The notes below the pieces were generated by a model, which worked only from the letters and a program-made list of their open reading frames with translations, had not been told where the DNA came from and did not search any database. From Brumimicrobium sp964585545 (GTDB lineage: Bacteria > Bacteroidota > Bacteroidia > Flavobacteriales_D > Crocinitomicaceae), in contig CAZPDT010000007.1 in NCBI GenBank assembly GCA_964585545.1, forward strand, positions 1-64,000: a DNA stretch of 64,000 nt, in the 5' to 3' direction. The translations under genes and the position numbers were made by a program. Positions within the stretch are counted from its first letter, which is position 1. Every line of letters starts with the position of its first letter. Of the stretch, positions 51,765 through 60,723 are shown in pieces.

Positions 51765-52358
51765 ATGGAAAATAAATTTGAATACAATAAAGAGGTAACA
51801 GAACGATTAGAAAAAATTTACAAAGAAGTTTTAGAAAATATCGGAGAAAATCCACAAAGAGAAGGATTAATAAAGACACCAGAACGTGTGGCTAAAGCAC
51901 TTCAGTTTTTGACACAAGGCTATCAAAAGAACCCTGATGAAATATTGAGAAGCGCACTCTTTGAAGAAGATTACTCAGAAATGGTAATTGTAAAAGATAT
52001 TGAGATATATTCCCAATGTGAGCACCACATGCTGCCTTTTTTTGGAAAAGCCCACGTAGCTTATATTCCAAATGGGAAAATCGTTGGTTTGAGTAAAATT
52101 CCACGTATTGTTGATGCTTACGCTCGGCGTTTACAGGTGCAGGAGAGGCTGACCCTAGAAATTAGAGATTGTATTCAAAGAACATTAAATCCTATGGGGG
52201 TTGCTGTGGTTTTAGAATGCAGACACATGTGTATGCAAATTAGAGGTGTTCAAAAACAAAACTCAGTAACAACGACCTCTGCCTTTAAAGGGATTTTCCT
52301 TAACAATGACAGTACACGGAAGGAGTTTATCAACTTAATCCAATCGAACCTGCATTGA
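51765..52358 (+). CDS. folE: GTP cyclohydrolase I (type IA)
   Basis: FolE, 197 residues, converts GTP to dihydroneopterin triphosphate for folate and pterin synthesis. Zinc and active-site residues are in SQCEHHMLPFFGKAHVAY (Cys about 86) and ECRHMCMQIRGVQ (second Cys). LSKIPRIVDAYARRLQVQERLT and SVTTTSAFKG complete the family pattern. The variable N-terminus of about 30 residues is present. It follows queD after 23 bases. It ends seven bases from the convergent FemAB-like gene. Confidence 0.97.
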   Translation: MENKFEYNKEVTERLEKIYKEVLENIGENPQREGLIKTPERVAKALQFLTQGYQKNPDEILRSALFEEDYSEMVIVKDIEIYSQCEHHMLPFFGKAHVAYIPNGKIVGLSKIPRIVDAYARRLQVQERLTLEIRDCIQRTLNPMGVAVVLECRHMCMQIRGVQKQNSVTTTSAFKGIFLNNDSTRKEFINLIQSNLH

Positions 52359-52365
52359 TTCTTTG

Positions 52366-53283
52366 TTAATTTGTCGGTCGTCTTCTTAATTTCGAATACA
52401 GACGATAAAGGATTTTAAACCACATTGGGGAATGATCCCAAGAATAATGGTAATACTTTACATCTTCACCATTAAATCGCTGATAAAAAAAGCGTATGCC
52501 TTCAATACGAGAACCTCCAAAATTAATGGTGCAATTTTGGGCGCAGCCGTACGCTATAAATTGCTCCATAAGGGCATACATTGCACCTTCCTGCTGTAAA
52601 CTTTGTTTTGTCGCTCCTTTCAGATAAATCAGTTCGTTTTTATATTTTAAACCGATGAGCCCGCCCTTTAATGTCGCTTCAGAATAAATAGCTATTTTAT
52701 AAAGAAATCCTTTCTTTTCTGCGGCTTCTATTAAGCGTTTTAAAAAAACAACATCTTTGGTTTTGAATAAATTTATTTTCTTAGAGAGCTCTTCTACAAC
52801 CAGATTATATAAATCATCTGTATTTATATTTTCAGTCCGAATTGTATGTTCTGATTTGTTGAATAATTTGATCTTTCTTTTGGCTTGTGACTTTAATTTA
52901 AACGTTTCCTTGGAAACCATTTGATAAATGAACTCCTCCGACTTTGTGTTGGGTAAATAATTTGATCTAAAATGAATATTACCCTTGGGGTAACGTTTAA
53001 TTAATTCTTGTTCTAATACCAACCAATTAATTTTAGAAACAGCACCGATTGGCTCAACATAACCTTGGAACAATGGAGGGTAAACTCTTTCAATCCCCCC
53101 CTTTTTAACTGTACCAATAGGGACAGCATAAGAAAAATCTTCGGCAATGTAAGCGTTCCAATCGATAGCGGTAGCGTCCAAATAAAAAGAACGCACATAA
53201 ATACTTGCCCCTGGGGTGTTGTCCACCAATTCGTCCCATTTCTGACGATCAATTTCAGTTTGATTTTTCCAAATTCCGTTCAT
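52366..53283 (-). CDS. FemAB/GNAT-like acyltransferase-fold protein
   Basis: A 305-residue soluble protein that I place, with caution, in the FemAB/GNAT-like superfamily. Supporting signs are the opening KWDELVDNTPGASIYVRSFYLDA, the central basic helix KSQAKRKIKLFNKS, and the C-terminal IAIYSEATLKGGLIGLKYKNELIYLKGAT followed by a GSRIEGIRFFYQRFNG segment that resembles the acyl-donor site. FemAB proteins transfer aminoacyl groups in peptidoglycan or related polymers, but a specific reaction cannot be given. No neighbour points to a pathway. Confidence 0.55.
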   Translation of the reverse strand: MNGIWKNQTEIDRQKWDELVDNTPGASIYVRSFYLDATAIDWNAYIAEDFSYAVPIGTVKKGGIERVYPPLFQGYVEPIGAVSKINWLVLEQELIKRYPKGNIHFRSNYLPNTKSEEFIYQMVSKETFKLKSQAKRKIKLFNKSEHTIRTENINTDDLYNLVVEELSKKINLFKTKDVVFLKRLIEAAEKKGFLYKIAIYSEATLKGGLIGLKYKNELIYLKGATKQSLQQEGAMYALMEQFIAYGCAQNCTINFGGSRIEGIRFFYQRFNGEDVKYYHYSWDHSPMWFKILYRLYSKLRRRPTN

Positions 53284-53349
53284 GCTTCTAGGAAGACGAA
53301 GATAATTATTTTATTGTATAAAAATGTATAAAGATGCATAACCCATACT

Positions 53350-53368
53350 TTAACCTGAACGATTCATA
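53350..53368 (+). repeat. Variant end of the dispersed repeat
   Basis: TTAACCTGAACGATTCATA resembles the 19-bp end at 33115 with four differences. It lies between the FemAB-like gene and yifB, before a CCAAATCTACCA stretch that resembles the tandem repeat at 39185. Confidence 0.5.
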
Positions 53369-53410
53369 TATCTTCTATTGCCAAATCTACCATTTAAATT
53401 AGCGTTTCTA

Positions 53411-54949
53411 CTATTTCGCCCAATCCTCCCGATCCAAGCTCCTAAATTGTATTGCTTCAGAAATATGTGTGGTCTTTATAGTTGTTGATTGCTCAAGGTC
53501 GGCAATGGTTCGTGCCACTTTTAGAATACGCCCATACGCTCTTGCTGAAAGTCCCAAACGGTCCATGGCTTGTTTTAAAATAGCATTACAAGCTTCGTCA
53601 ATTTCACAATATTTCCTAAGTTCTTTACTCGACATTTGTGCATTTGAATGAGTATCTTCAGATGATTTATAGCGTTCCTCTTGTATAAGACGTGCCTTGA
53701 CAACACGTTTCCTGATGTCTTTACTTCCTTCATCTGGCTGATGGTATGCCAATTCATCAAATTTAACTGGAGTTACCTCAACATGCAAGTCGATACGGTC
53801 GAGCAGGGGGCCACTGATCTTATTGAGGTAGTTTTGAACAATCCCTGGAGCGCAAACGCAATCTTTTTCAGGATGGTTATAGTACCCACATGGACAAGGA
53901 TTCATTGCGGCAACCAACATAAACCCAGCAGGGTATTCTACTGTGAATTTTGCTCTCGATATGGTCACAAATCGATCTTCGATAGGCTGGCGCATGACTT
54001 CCAATACCGAACGCTTGTATTCGGGCAATTCGTCAAGGAAAAGCACGCCGTTATGGGCCAATGATATTTCTCCTGGTTGAGGATAGCCACCACCACCAAC
54101 CAATGCAACATCTGATATAGTATGATGTGGTTTCCTGAAAGGACGTTGGGTAATTAATCCCGCTCCCACATCGACTTTTCCTGCAACAGAATGGATTTTG
54201 GTTGTTTCTAATGCTTCATTGATATTCATAGGAGGCAGAATCGTTGGTAGTCGTTTGGCCAACATTGATTTTCCAGCACCAGGAGGTCCTATTAAAATGA
54301 TGTTGTGTCCGCCAGATGCCGCAATTTCAAATGCTCTTTTGATGTTTTGTTGTCCTTTAACATCTTTAAAGTCAACTGATAATTGGTCCAACTTATCGTA
54401 AAACTCTTTGCTGATATCGATCTTAGTAGGTTCCAATCCTTTTCCTGTATTTAGGAATTGAACAACCTCATTGATATTTGTCGCACCATAAACATTTATT
54501 CCATCTACAATTGCCGCTTCTCGAACATTTTCCTTGGGTAATATTACACCTTTAAAGCCTTCTTCTTTTGCTTTTAAGGCGATGGGAAGTACACCTTTTA
54601 GGGGTTTTAAACTGCCGTCTAAAGACAATTCGCCGAGCAGAATGTAGGCATCCAAACATGCAGTATCGACTTGTTCACTTGCTGCCATTATGCCTATTGC
54701 AATTGGCAAATCAAAGGTTGAACCTTCTTTACGAATATCCGCAGGTGCCATATTTATTGTTACTTCTTTCATAGGATATTTGTAGCCGTTGTTGGTAAGG
54801 GCAGCTTTAATTCTTTGTTGACTTTCTTTAACGGCATTGTCGGGCAATCCAACTAAAATAAAACTGATGCCCTTATCAATATTCACTTCAATGGTAATGG
54901 TGGTGGCTTCAATGCCAAATACGGCGCTGCCAAATGATTTTACTAACAT
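53411..54949 (-). CDS. comM: YifB/ComM family Mg-chelatase-like AAA ATPase
   Basis: A 512-residue ATPase of the YifB/ComM family. The N-terminal Lon-like domain (about 1-190, SFILVGLPDNAVKESQQRIKAA, INMAPADIRKEGSTFDLPIAIG) is followed by the Mg-chelatase-type AAA+ core. Walker A is LIGPPGAGKS (about residue 220), Walker B is VLFLDELPEY, and AMNPCPCGYYNHPEKDC is the cysteine-containing insert. In Vibrio, ComM promotes branch migration during natural transformation. comEC is encoded about 3 kb away. Confidence 0.93.
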   Translation of the reverse strand: MLVKSFGSAVFGIEATTITIEVNIDKGISFILVGLPDNAVKESQQRIKAALTNNGYKYPMKEVTINMAPADIRKEGSTFDLPIAIGIMAASEQVDTACLDAYILLGELSLDGSLKPLKGVLPIALKAKEEGFKGVILPKENVREAAIVDGINVYGATNINEVVQFLNTGKGLEPTKIDISKEFYDKLDQLSVDFKDVKGQQNIKRAFEIAASGGHNIILIGPPGAGKSMLAKRLPTILPPMNINEALETTKIHSVAGKVDVGAGLITQRPFRKPHHTISDVALVGGGGYPQPGEISLAHNGVLFLDELPEYKRSVLEVMRQPIEDRFVTISRAKFTVEYPAGFMLVAAMNPCPCGYYNHPEKDCVCAPGIVQNYLNKISGPLLDRIDLHVEVTPVKFDELAYHQPDEGSKDIRKRVVKARLIQEERYKSSEDTHSNAQMSSKELRKYCEIDEACNAILKQAMDRLGLSARAYGRILKVARTIADLEQSTTIKTTHISEAIQFRSLDREDWAK

Positions 54950-55170
54950 TTTGATTTAGGTTTTTTTGTTAATTCTATAATTAAGATAAGAAAACTTTGG
55001 CTATAAAAATTAATTATTGATTTTTTTTTCTAAAATTTTATCTTTTTATAATGAAAAAATGTTATTCATCTGTGGTATTATCAACTTTGTCGATGAAATA
55101 TTGGTGGAATCCTGTTTTATTTTCATTATTTTCACTAATTTTACAGCTAACAAAACTGATTGCAAGGATA

Positions 55171-56118
55171 ATGTTCATAAGGCGTTTCTTTTATCTTTTT
55201 ATCACTTTTACAGGTGTTTTTATTTTGATGCGTTGTAGTACGTCAGAATACAGACCAATTGAAAGAATTCAAGACCAGAAGGAAAAGTTCTATGCCCAAA
55301 TTGAAGATACCGCAAAAAAGAAATATGCGGGACAAAAATACCAGTCGCTTTCTTATGGAGAAATGAAGGTATACAAACCTAGGGCATTTATAAAACTCGA
55401 CTCGATTTATGGCATCAAAGCAAAATACCTAAAGAATAATGATCAAATAGGCCTTAGGAAGTCAGGGATAGAAGATTTGATTCCAGGATACCGAGCTGCT
55501 GCCCAGGAGGAAATTGATAAGGTGCAATATGAAATTGAACACATCTTCCAAACAGAAGATGCCAACTCGATGCATGTGTATCACAGCTACTATTTGTTTG
55601 ATTATAAAGACAGCCTCTTGTCCATAACACCGTTTTATGATTTTAAAATTGGGATTGAAAATCAGAATACATTTTATGAATATTTATTCGGTTACCACTT
55701 TGTAGACGATAGAAATTTACGCATTTCTATGGATGAACAAGATTTTTTGCACTTTTTTAGACTGCGGGAGGTACAATTGATTGGAAGCGACCAATTGCAG
55801 CCGTTTATGCACCATGTTATGCAGGTTATGAATGTGGCCAAAGCATTGCATACTATTGATTTTAGAGAGATTGGACGACAATTGGCTTTGGGTAATTTTA
55901 AAACCAATAGGAAGGGTGAGAATGTTACAATTAATAAATTGGGCAAGCTTTTTGAAGTAACGAAAAACGAGAATATACAATATTATGAATTGGCTATTGA
56001 TTGGACAGATAAATCCAACAAGTTAAATTATAGAACAGAGTTTAAATTTTCTCCCTATTTGGAGATAGTAAATGTAAATACAAATCAATTAAATGAATTA
56101 AAAACAGAGAAACAATGA
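55171..56118 (+). CDS. Exported protein of unknown function, possible lipoprotein
   Basis: A 315-residue protein. From the ATG at 55171 it begins with a basic then hydrophobic segment (MFIRRFFYLFITFTGVFILM) ending at a cysteine, but an Arg precedes the cysteine, so lipoprotein processing is uncertain. A longer in-frame start at 55051 would add 40 residues with another hydrophobic stretch. The mature part is rich in aromatic and charged residues (FYAQIEDTAKKKYAG, YHSYYLFDYKDSLL, FDFREIGRQLALGNFK region) and matches nothing I recognise. It overlaps the next gene by four bases. Confidence 0.6.
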   Translation: MFIRRFFYLFITFTGVFILMRCSTSEYRPIERIQDQKEKFYAQIEDTAKKKYAGQKYQSLSYGEMKVYKPRAFIKLDSIYGIKAKYLKNNDQIGLRKSGIEDLIPGYRAAAQEEIDKVQYEIEHIFQTEDANSMHVYHSYYLFDYKDSLLSITPFYDFKIGIENQNTFYEYLFGYHFVDDRNLRISMDEQDFLHFFRLREVQLIGSDQLQPFMHHVMQVMNVAKALHTIDFREIGRQLALGNFKTNRKGENVTINKLGKLFEVTKNENIQYYELAIDWTDKSNKLNYRTEFKFSPYLEIVNVNTNQLNELKTEKQ

Positions 56119-56639
56119 AAACTGCACTATTTATGATGTTTTTTGTTCCACTTATGGTGTTGGGACAAAATGTAAAAAAAGACACTTTAGACAAGAATTA
56201 TGAAAAAGTGAAAAACTCGGTCGTTTTATGGGCCGATTCGACCTTTAGATACTATGAAGGCGCTCGATTTAAAACCTATAAGGTAATTTATTCCGATGCT
56301 TACATCATTGCAAAATTAAGGGAAAAGAACTTAACCAGAGATTTAAAATCCTTAGAAAACCAGTATGAATCTGGTGAATTTCCAGGAACAGAAGAGTTTT
56401 ATAAACGAAAGTACAGAATGCTGTACGGACGCAAACTGGACGCCCAGAATTCACTTGATACGTTTCAAAATAAAATAAGTCAATTTTATGTTGTTTTTTG
56501 TACCAATATAAAATTGGTGACGGGCGTGTTCAATTATACGGAATTTCAGGTTGTTTTGGATAGAAATTACAATGTGGTAAGAAACACTCTGCCTCAAACA
56601 AGCGAAGAAAGAAGAAACTCTAAAATTCTTTTTCGTTAG
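56115..56639 (+). CDS. Small exported protein of unknown function
   Basis: A 174-residue protein with a signal peptide (MKTALFMMFFVPLMVLGQ). The mature part has a lysine-rich helical middle (about 70-120, LREKNLTRDLKSLENQYESG) and a beta-rich end (VLDRNYNVVRNTLPQT). No family was recognised. It is coupled to the preceding gene through an ATGA overlap, so the pair is probably a functional unit. Its 3' end overlaps the end of the convergent comEC gene by 20 bases. Confidence 0.65.
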   Translation: MKTALFMMFFVPLMVLGQNVKKDTLDKNYEKVKNSVVLWADSTFRYYEGARFKTYKVIYSDAYIIAKLREKNLTRDLKSLENQYESGEFPGTEEFYKRKYRMLYGRKLDAQNSLDTFQNKISQFYVVFCTNIKLVTGVFNYTEFQVVLDRNYNVVRNTLPQTSEERRNSKILFR

Positions 56640-58608
56640 GCTTAAAAGTTTGAGCACCTCTTAATGTACTTATCACATCGAGTGTGTCTGATAAATAAGG
56701 ATTCCATGCACCTTTGATTAATGTGTAGTTTGAATCTAAAACAGCTGTATTGACGCGGTTGGCAAGAAGGAGTTGTTGACCAAAATAATTGATTTGAATA
56801 CCTGATTTGGAATGTTTAAATTGAATGTCTTTAGAAAATGTTATTTTTAAGTTCATGGGGAGAGGAATCTTTTCTAAGTCTACCCCAGCGGCCGTTTTAT
56901 AGCCCTTTACTAAATAATCCAATCCTGAATCCGATGGAGCATTCTCACTGTTGTACAAAACAAATAACCTTCGATTGCTTTTCAGTAGAATTACTTCTTT
57001 GTAGTTGTTTAAGATGACCAACTCACTTTTGAATTTGTTGTGCTCCCTATTGATTAACAATGTTATTGAGACGATAAAAGTGAAAATCATTCCCCATTTC
57101 AAATAGGCTTTGCTTTTCTTTTTCCAATAAAATAAACAAAATATTAAACCAGAATACAGCAATATGACTTGAAGTATATGGGGAGTAAAGCCTGTACTGA
57201 TCACAGCTGGAAGGGTGTTGATCCATGTGATGAAGCCATTGAATAAATCAAATATAAAGTCAACAAGCAATGACAAAAAGTCTACTAAATATGGTACAAA
57301 ATGAAAAAGCAACAAGACAACCACGCTGATTAGAGCAATGGAAGCAAAGATGATGACTCCAATATTGGAAAGAATAAAATAATTGGGGAATTGATGGAAG
57401 TAGAAAAGCGTTAAAGGTACAGTTCCAATTTGAGCTGAGAAGCCTATGGCTGTGCCTTCCCATATCCAATTTACAATTTTATAACGGGAATGGTAGAGTT
57501 GAACTATTTTTTGATAAAATAAAGCAATACCCAATACAGCTGTATAAGAGAGCTGAAATCCAATATCATACAACAATAATGGATTAAAGAGAAGAAGAAT
57601 AAAAGCAGATCCAAAAACAGCTTGTAACCCAAAATACTGTTTTCCCAACAATTGTCCGCCAGCTAAAATTGAAAACATCGTAACTGCACGTACAACCGAA
57701 GCAGACATCCCTGTAAGGAACGCAAAGCACCAGAGGAAAAGGATTGAAAAATACAAATACAAATGGCGTTTTCTAAAAATGCGAAACCGTTTAAAAATCC
57801 ATTGGATAAATAAAAGAAGTATGCCCACATGTAACCCAGAAACAGCCAATACATGCATCGCCCCAGCATTTGCGAAGTGCTTTCTTTTCTCTATTGATAA
57901 GTCTGATTTGTCGCCCAAGGCCAAAGCAATTGCAAGTCCTTGGTTTTCCTTGCTGATTTTTGACCGAATAATGGTTTCTAGATAGTTCCGTGTACGTACC
58001 CAAAAACGAGAAAATGTACTGTTGTCACCTATAATTTGAACGGTTTCTTCCTGTAAAAAAGCAATCCGATTTATGCCTTTGGTTATCCAAAACTTTTCTG
58101 TATCAAATTCTCCTGGATTGTTTTTGTTTTGAATCGGTTGAACGTTAGGTTGAAATAGAACAATATGCCCTTTCTCTAAACGGTCCTTGGGTGTGCGAAT
58201 GTAACACAATAACTTACCTTGCGCATCAATCTGCTTCTCGTATTTTACTACTTTCTTAATTTGTACTATGGCTTTATCATAAGCTCCACTTCCCTTTTGA
58301 AATTCAATGATTTCACCAATGAGATAATCATTCTTTAGATATACTGAGGTGTATTCATTCTCATAAGAGGAAGGCATCTTAAAGCGGTATCCCAACATTC
58401 CAGAGAGAAAGAAAATCAAGACAATACCCCAATTTAGCCAATTGCGAAAGAAAAGCAATCCTTTTCCAAAATGAACAATGACAATTATGGTGCAAAGAAC
58501 TATTGCCCATAAGGTAAACAAAACAACCCAATGAGTAGAAGTATAATTGGCGGTTATGATGCCTAAAATAAAAGCAATGAGGACAACTAAAATTGAACTT
58601 TTTTGCAT
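56620..58608 (-). CDS. comEC: ComEC/Rec2 family competence channel protein
   Basis: A 662-residue membrane protein of the ComEC family, the inner-membrane DNA uptake channel of naturally competent bacteria. Two hydrophobic helices open it, then a DUF4131-type soluble domain (about 70-200). The Competence domain follows, with ALALGDKSDLSIEKRKHFANAGAMHVLAVSGLHVGILL and about eight helices. The C-terminal metallo-beta-lactamase domain of longer relatives is absent or reduced to a short region. Competence genes elsewhere were not visible except comM. Confidence 0.93.
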   Translation of the reverse strand: MQKSSILVVLIAFILGIITANYTSTHWVVLFTLWAIVLCTIIVIVHFGKGLLFFRNWLNWGIVLIFFLSGMLGYRFKMPSSYENEYTSVYLKNDYLIGEIIEFQKGSGAYDKAIVQIKKVVKYEKQIDAQGKLLCYIRTPKDRLEKGHIVLFQPNVQPIQNKNNPGEFDTEKFWITKGINRIAFLQEETVQIIGDNSTFSRFWVRTRNYLETIIRSKISKENQGLAIALALGDKSDLSIEKRKHFANAGAMHVLAVSGLHVGILLLFIQWIFKRFRIFRKRHLYLYFSILFLWCFAFLTGMSASVVRAVTMFSILAGGQLLGKQYFGLQAVFGSAFILLLFNPLLLYDIGFQLSYTAVLGIALFYQKIVQLYHSRYKIVNWIWEGTAIGFSAQIGTVPLTLFYFHQFPNYFILSNIGVIIFASIALISVVVLLLFHFVPYLVDFLSLLVDFIFDLFNGFITWINTLPAVISTGFTPHILQVILLYSGLIFCLFYWKKKSKAYLKWGMIFTFIVSITLLINREHNKFKSELVILNNYKEVILLKSNRRLFVLYNSENAPSDSGLDYLVKGYKTAAGVDLEKIPLPMNLKITFSKDIQFKHSKSGIQINYFGQQLLLANRVNTAVLDSNYTLIKGAWNPYLSDTLDVISTLRGAQTFKPNEKEF

Positions 58609-58744
58609 AGTTAGATTGGGATTGCAGTATAAATCTTAGATAAAATTAAAAAAAATAGTTCAAGAATCAAGGACAATTAGAGTATTGTGAATAATTTTTA
58701 ATTTCCTTATCTCTTATTTCCTGTTATTCCAAAGAAAAAACCCT

Positions 58745-58752
58745 TATTTTTG
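58745..58752 (+). promoter_or_regulatory. -7 promoter element of phoH
   Basis: TATTTTTG lies 26 bases before the phoH TTG start. It would drive phoH and the overlapping purC. Confidence 0.4.
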
Positions 58753-58777
58753 AAATCAGAATCTAAAAGCTATAATA

Positions 58778-59728
58778 TTGCAAAAAAGAAAAATTGAAAT
58801 TCAGGAAGTTGAGCCAATTGAACTACTGGGCGTCAATAATGCTAACCTGAAACTCATCAAACGTTATTTTTCAAACCTAAAAATAAGTGAACGCGGAAAT
58901 GTTCTATTGGTCAATGGGGAGGAAGAGATAATTGACTTGTTTGAAGAGAAAATAGATCAACTCATTTCTTTTATAAAGAAGTATGGTCAGCTAACAGAAA
59001 GTAATATCGATAATGTGATGACTGAAGACCCTGTTGAAGTTTTATCGGGTGATGGTTCAGAAATTTTACTTCACGGTGTGGGTGGAAAAAAAATTAAAGC
59101 CAGAACATTAAATCAACGAAAACTGGTTGAGGCAGTCAATAATAAAGACATGGTATTTGCGGTTGGTCCCGCAGGAACTGGAAAAACATATACTGCAGTA
59201 GCTTGTGCTGTCCGGGCGTTAAAAAACAAACAAGTAAAAAGAATTATTCTTACCCGTCCAGCCGTTGAAGCAGGTGAAAACTTGGGCTTTCTCCCAGGTG
59301 ATTTAAAAGACAAGTTAGACCCCTATATGATGCCCTTATACGACGCTCTTCGCGATATGATTCCAGCTGAAAAACTGATGAATCTTATTGATTTAGGTGT
59401 GGTTGAAATTGCACCTTTGGCTTTTATGCGTGGGCGCACGTTGGATAAGGCTTTTGTAATTTTAGATGAAGGACAAAATGCAACCATTAATCAAATGAGG
59501 ATGTTCCTGACACGAATGGGTATGAATGCCAATTTTATCATTACAGGAGATATTTCTCAAATTGATTTACCTAATAAACAAAGATCGGGATTGACTTATG
59601 CTATAGACAGATTAAAAAATATCAAAGATATCGGAATTATTAGATTGAATAAAAATGATGTTATCCGGCATAAAATTGTGAAACAAATTATTAAAGCATT
59701 TGATGAAGACAAAAACAGAGATGAATAG
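58778..59728 (+). CDS. phoH: PhoH family ATPase
   Basis: A 316-residue PhoH-like P-loop ATPase. Walker A is VGPAGTGKTYTAV (about 128-140), then RPAVEAGENLGFLPGDLKDK, LAFMRGRTLDKAFVILDEGQNAT (Walker B) and FIITGDISQIDLP. The N-terminal 100 residues form the small domain usual for the family. It starts with TTG at 58778; the next in-frame ATG is about 80 residues inside, so TTG use is convincing. The cellular role, possibly RNA-related, is not settled. It overlaps purC by eight bases. Confidence 0.93.
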   Translation: MQKRKIEIQEVEPIELLGVNNANLKLIKRYFSNLKISERGNVLLVNGEEEIIDLFEEKIDQLISFIKKYGQLTESNIDNVMTEDPVEVLSGDGSEILLHGVGGKKIKARTLNQRKLVEAVNNKDMVFAVGPAGTGKTYTAVACAVRALKNKQVKRIILTRPAVEAGENLGFLPGDLKDKLDPYMMPLYDALRDMIPAEKLMNLIDLGVVEIAPLAFMRGRTLDKAFVILDEGQNATINQMRMFLTRMGMNANFIITGDISQIDLPNKQRSGLTYAIDRLKNIKDIGIIRLNKNDVIRHKIVKQIIKAFDEDKNRDE

Positions 59729-60677
59729 CCTAACACAAACTGATTTTAAGTTTCCGCAACAAACCAATGTTTACAAAGGAAAAGTAAGAGATGTTTACAC
59801 TATTGGAGAGGACTACTTGGTGATGATTGCCTCGGATAGAATTTCTGCTTTCGACCATATCTTGCCAGTGGGCATCCCTTATAAAGGACAAATTCTAAAT
59901 CAGGTAGCAACTTATTTTTTAAAAGCAACAGAAGACATTGTTCCCAATTGGCTAATTGATGTTCCTGATCCAAATGTGGCGGTTGGTAAGCGTTGTGAAC
60001 CTATTCGAATAGAGATGGTTATACGTGGTTATTTAACAGGACATGCTTGGAGAGAATATAGAGATGGAAAACGCACGCTTTGCGGAGTTCAAATGCCTGA
60101 TGGAATGCATGAAAATGATCCGTTTCCAGAGCCCATTATTACACCCTCAACAAAAGCCGATGAAGGTCATGATGAAGACATCTCGAGAGAAGAAATTCTA
60201 GAAAAAGGCATCGTTGATGAAGCAATTTATAGCCAATTGGAAGAATACACACATAGATTATATCAACGCGGAGTAGAAATGGCCAAAGAAAGACAACTTA
60301 TTCTTGTCGATACCAAGTATGAATTTGGGATGAAAGATGGTGAAATTATCTTAATGGATGAAATCCATACCCCAGACTCTTCCCGTTATTTTTATCTCGA
60401 TGGTTATCAGGACCGACAAGATAAAGGAATACAGCAGCGCCAATTGAGTAAGGAATTTGTTCGTCAATGGCTAATTAATCATGATTTTCAAGGGTTAGAA
60501 GGGCAAACCATGCCAGAAATTCCCAGTGATTTTGTAGCGTTGGTTACAAAACGTTATATTGAGTTGTATGAGAAAATAACAGGCAAAAAGTTTATTAAAG
60601 CTGATGTTTCTGCTATTCATCAACGAATTGAAGCAAATACAGTTCAGGCGTTACGTGAAAAAACATTAATTAAATAA
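59721..60677 (+). CDS. purC: SAICAR synthase
   Basis: PurC, 318 residues, joins CAIR with aspartate in purine synthesis. Family motifs are VYKGKVRDVYTI, MIASDRISAFDHILP, IPYKGQILNQ, CEPIRIEMVIRGYLTGHAWREY, STKADEGHDEDIS, LILVDTKYEFG and MDEIHTPDSSRY. The ATG at 59721 overlaps the phoH stop by eight bases; an earlier TTG is less likely. It is followed by guaA after 46 bases, which has its own -7 motif. Confidence 0.96.
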   Translation: MNSLTQTDFKFPQQTNVYKGKVRDVYTIGEDYLVMIASDRISAFDHILPVGIPYKGQILNQVATYFLKATEDIVPNWLIDVPDPNVAVGKRCEPIRIEMVIRGYLTGHAWREYRDGKRTLCGVQMPDGMHENDPFPEPIITPSTKADEGHDEDISREEILEKGIVDEAIYSQLEEYTHRLYQRGVEMAKERQLILVDTKYEFGMKDGEIILMDEIHTPDSSRYFYLDGYQDRQDKGIQQRQLSKEFVRQWLINHDFQGLEGQTMPEIPSDFVALVTKRYIELYEKITGKKFIKADVSAIHQRIEANTVQALREKTLIK

Positions 60678-60711
60678 TAACAGATTCGAATTTTCGATAA
60701 AAACGGTTTAT

Positions 60712-60719
60712 TATCTTTG
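60712..60719 (+). promoter_or_regulatory. -7 promoter element directly before the guaA start codon
   Basis: TATCTTTG ends only four bases before the guaA ATG at 60724, so a transcript started from it would begin at or very near the start codon. No clear -33 partner was found. Confidence 0.4.
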
Positions 60720-60723
60720 TCGT

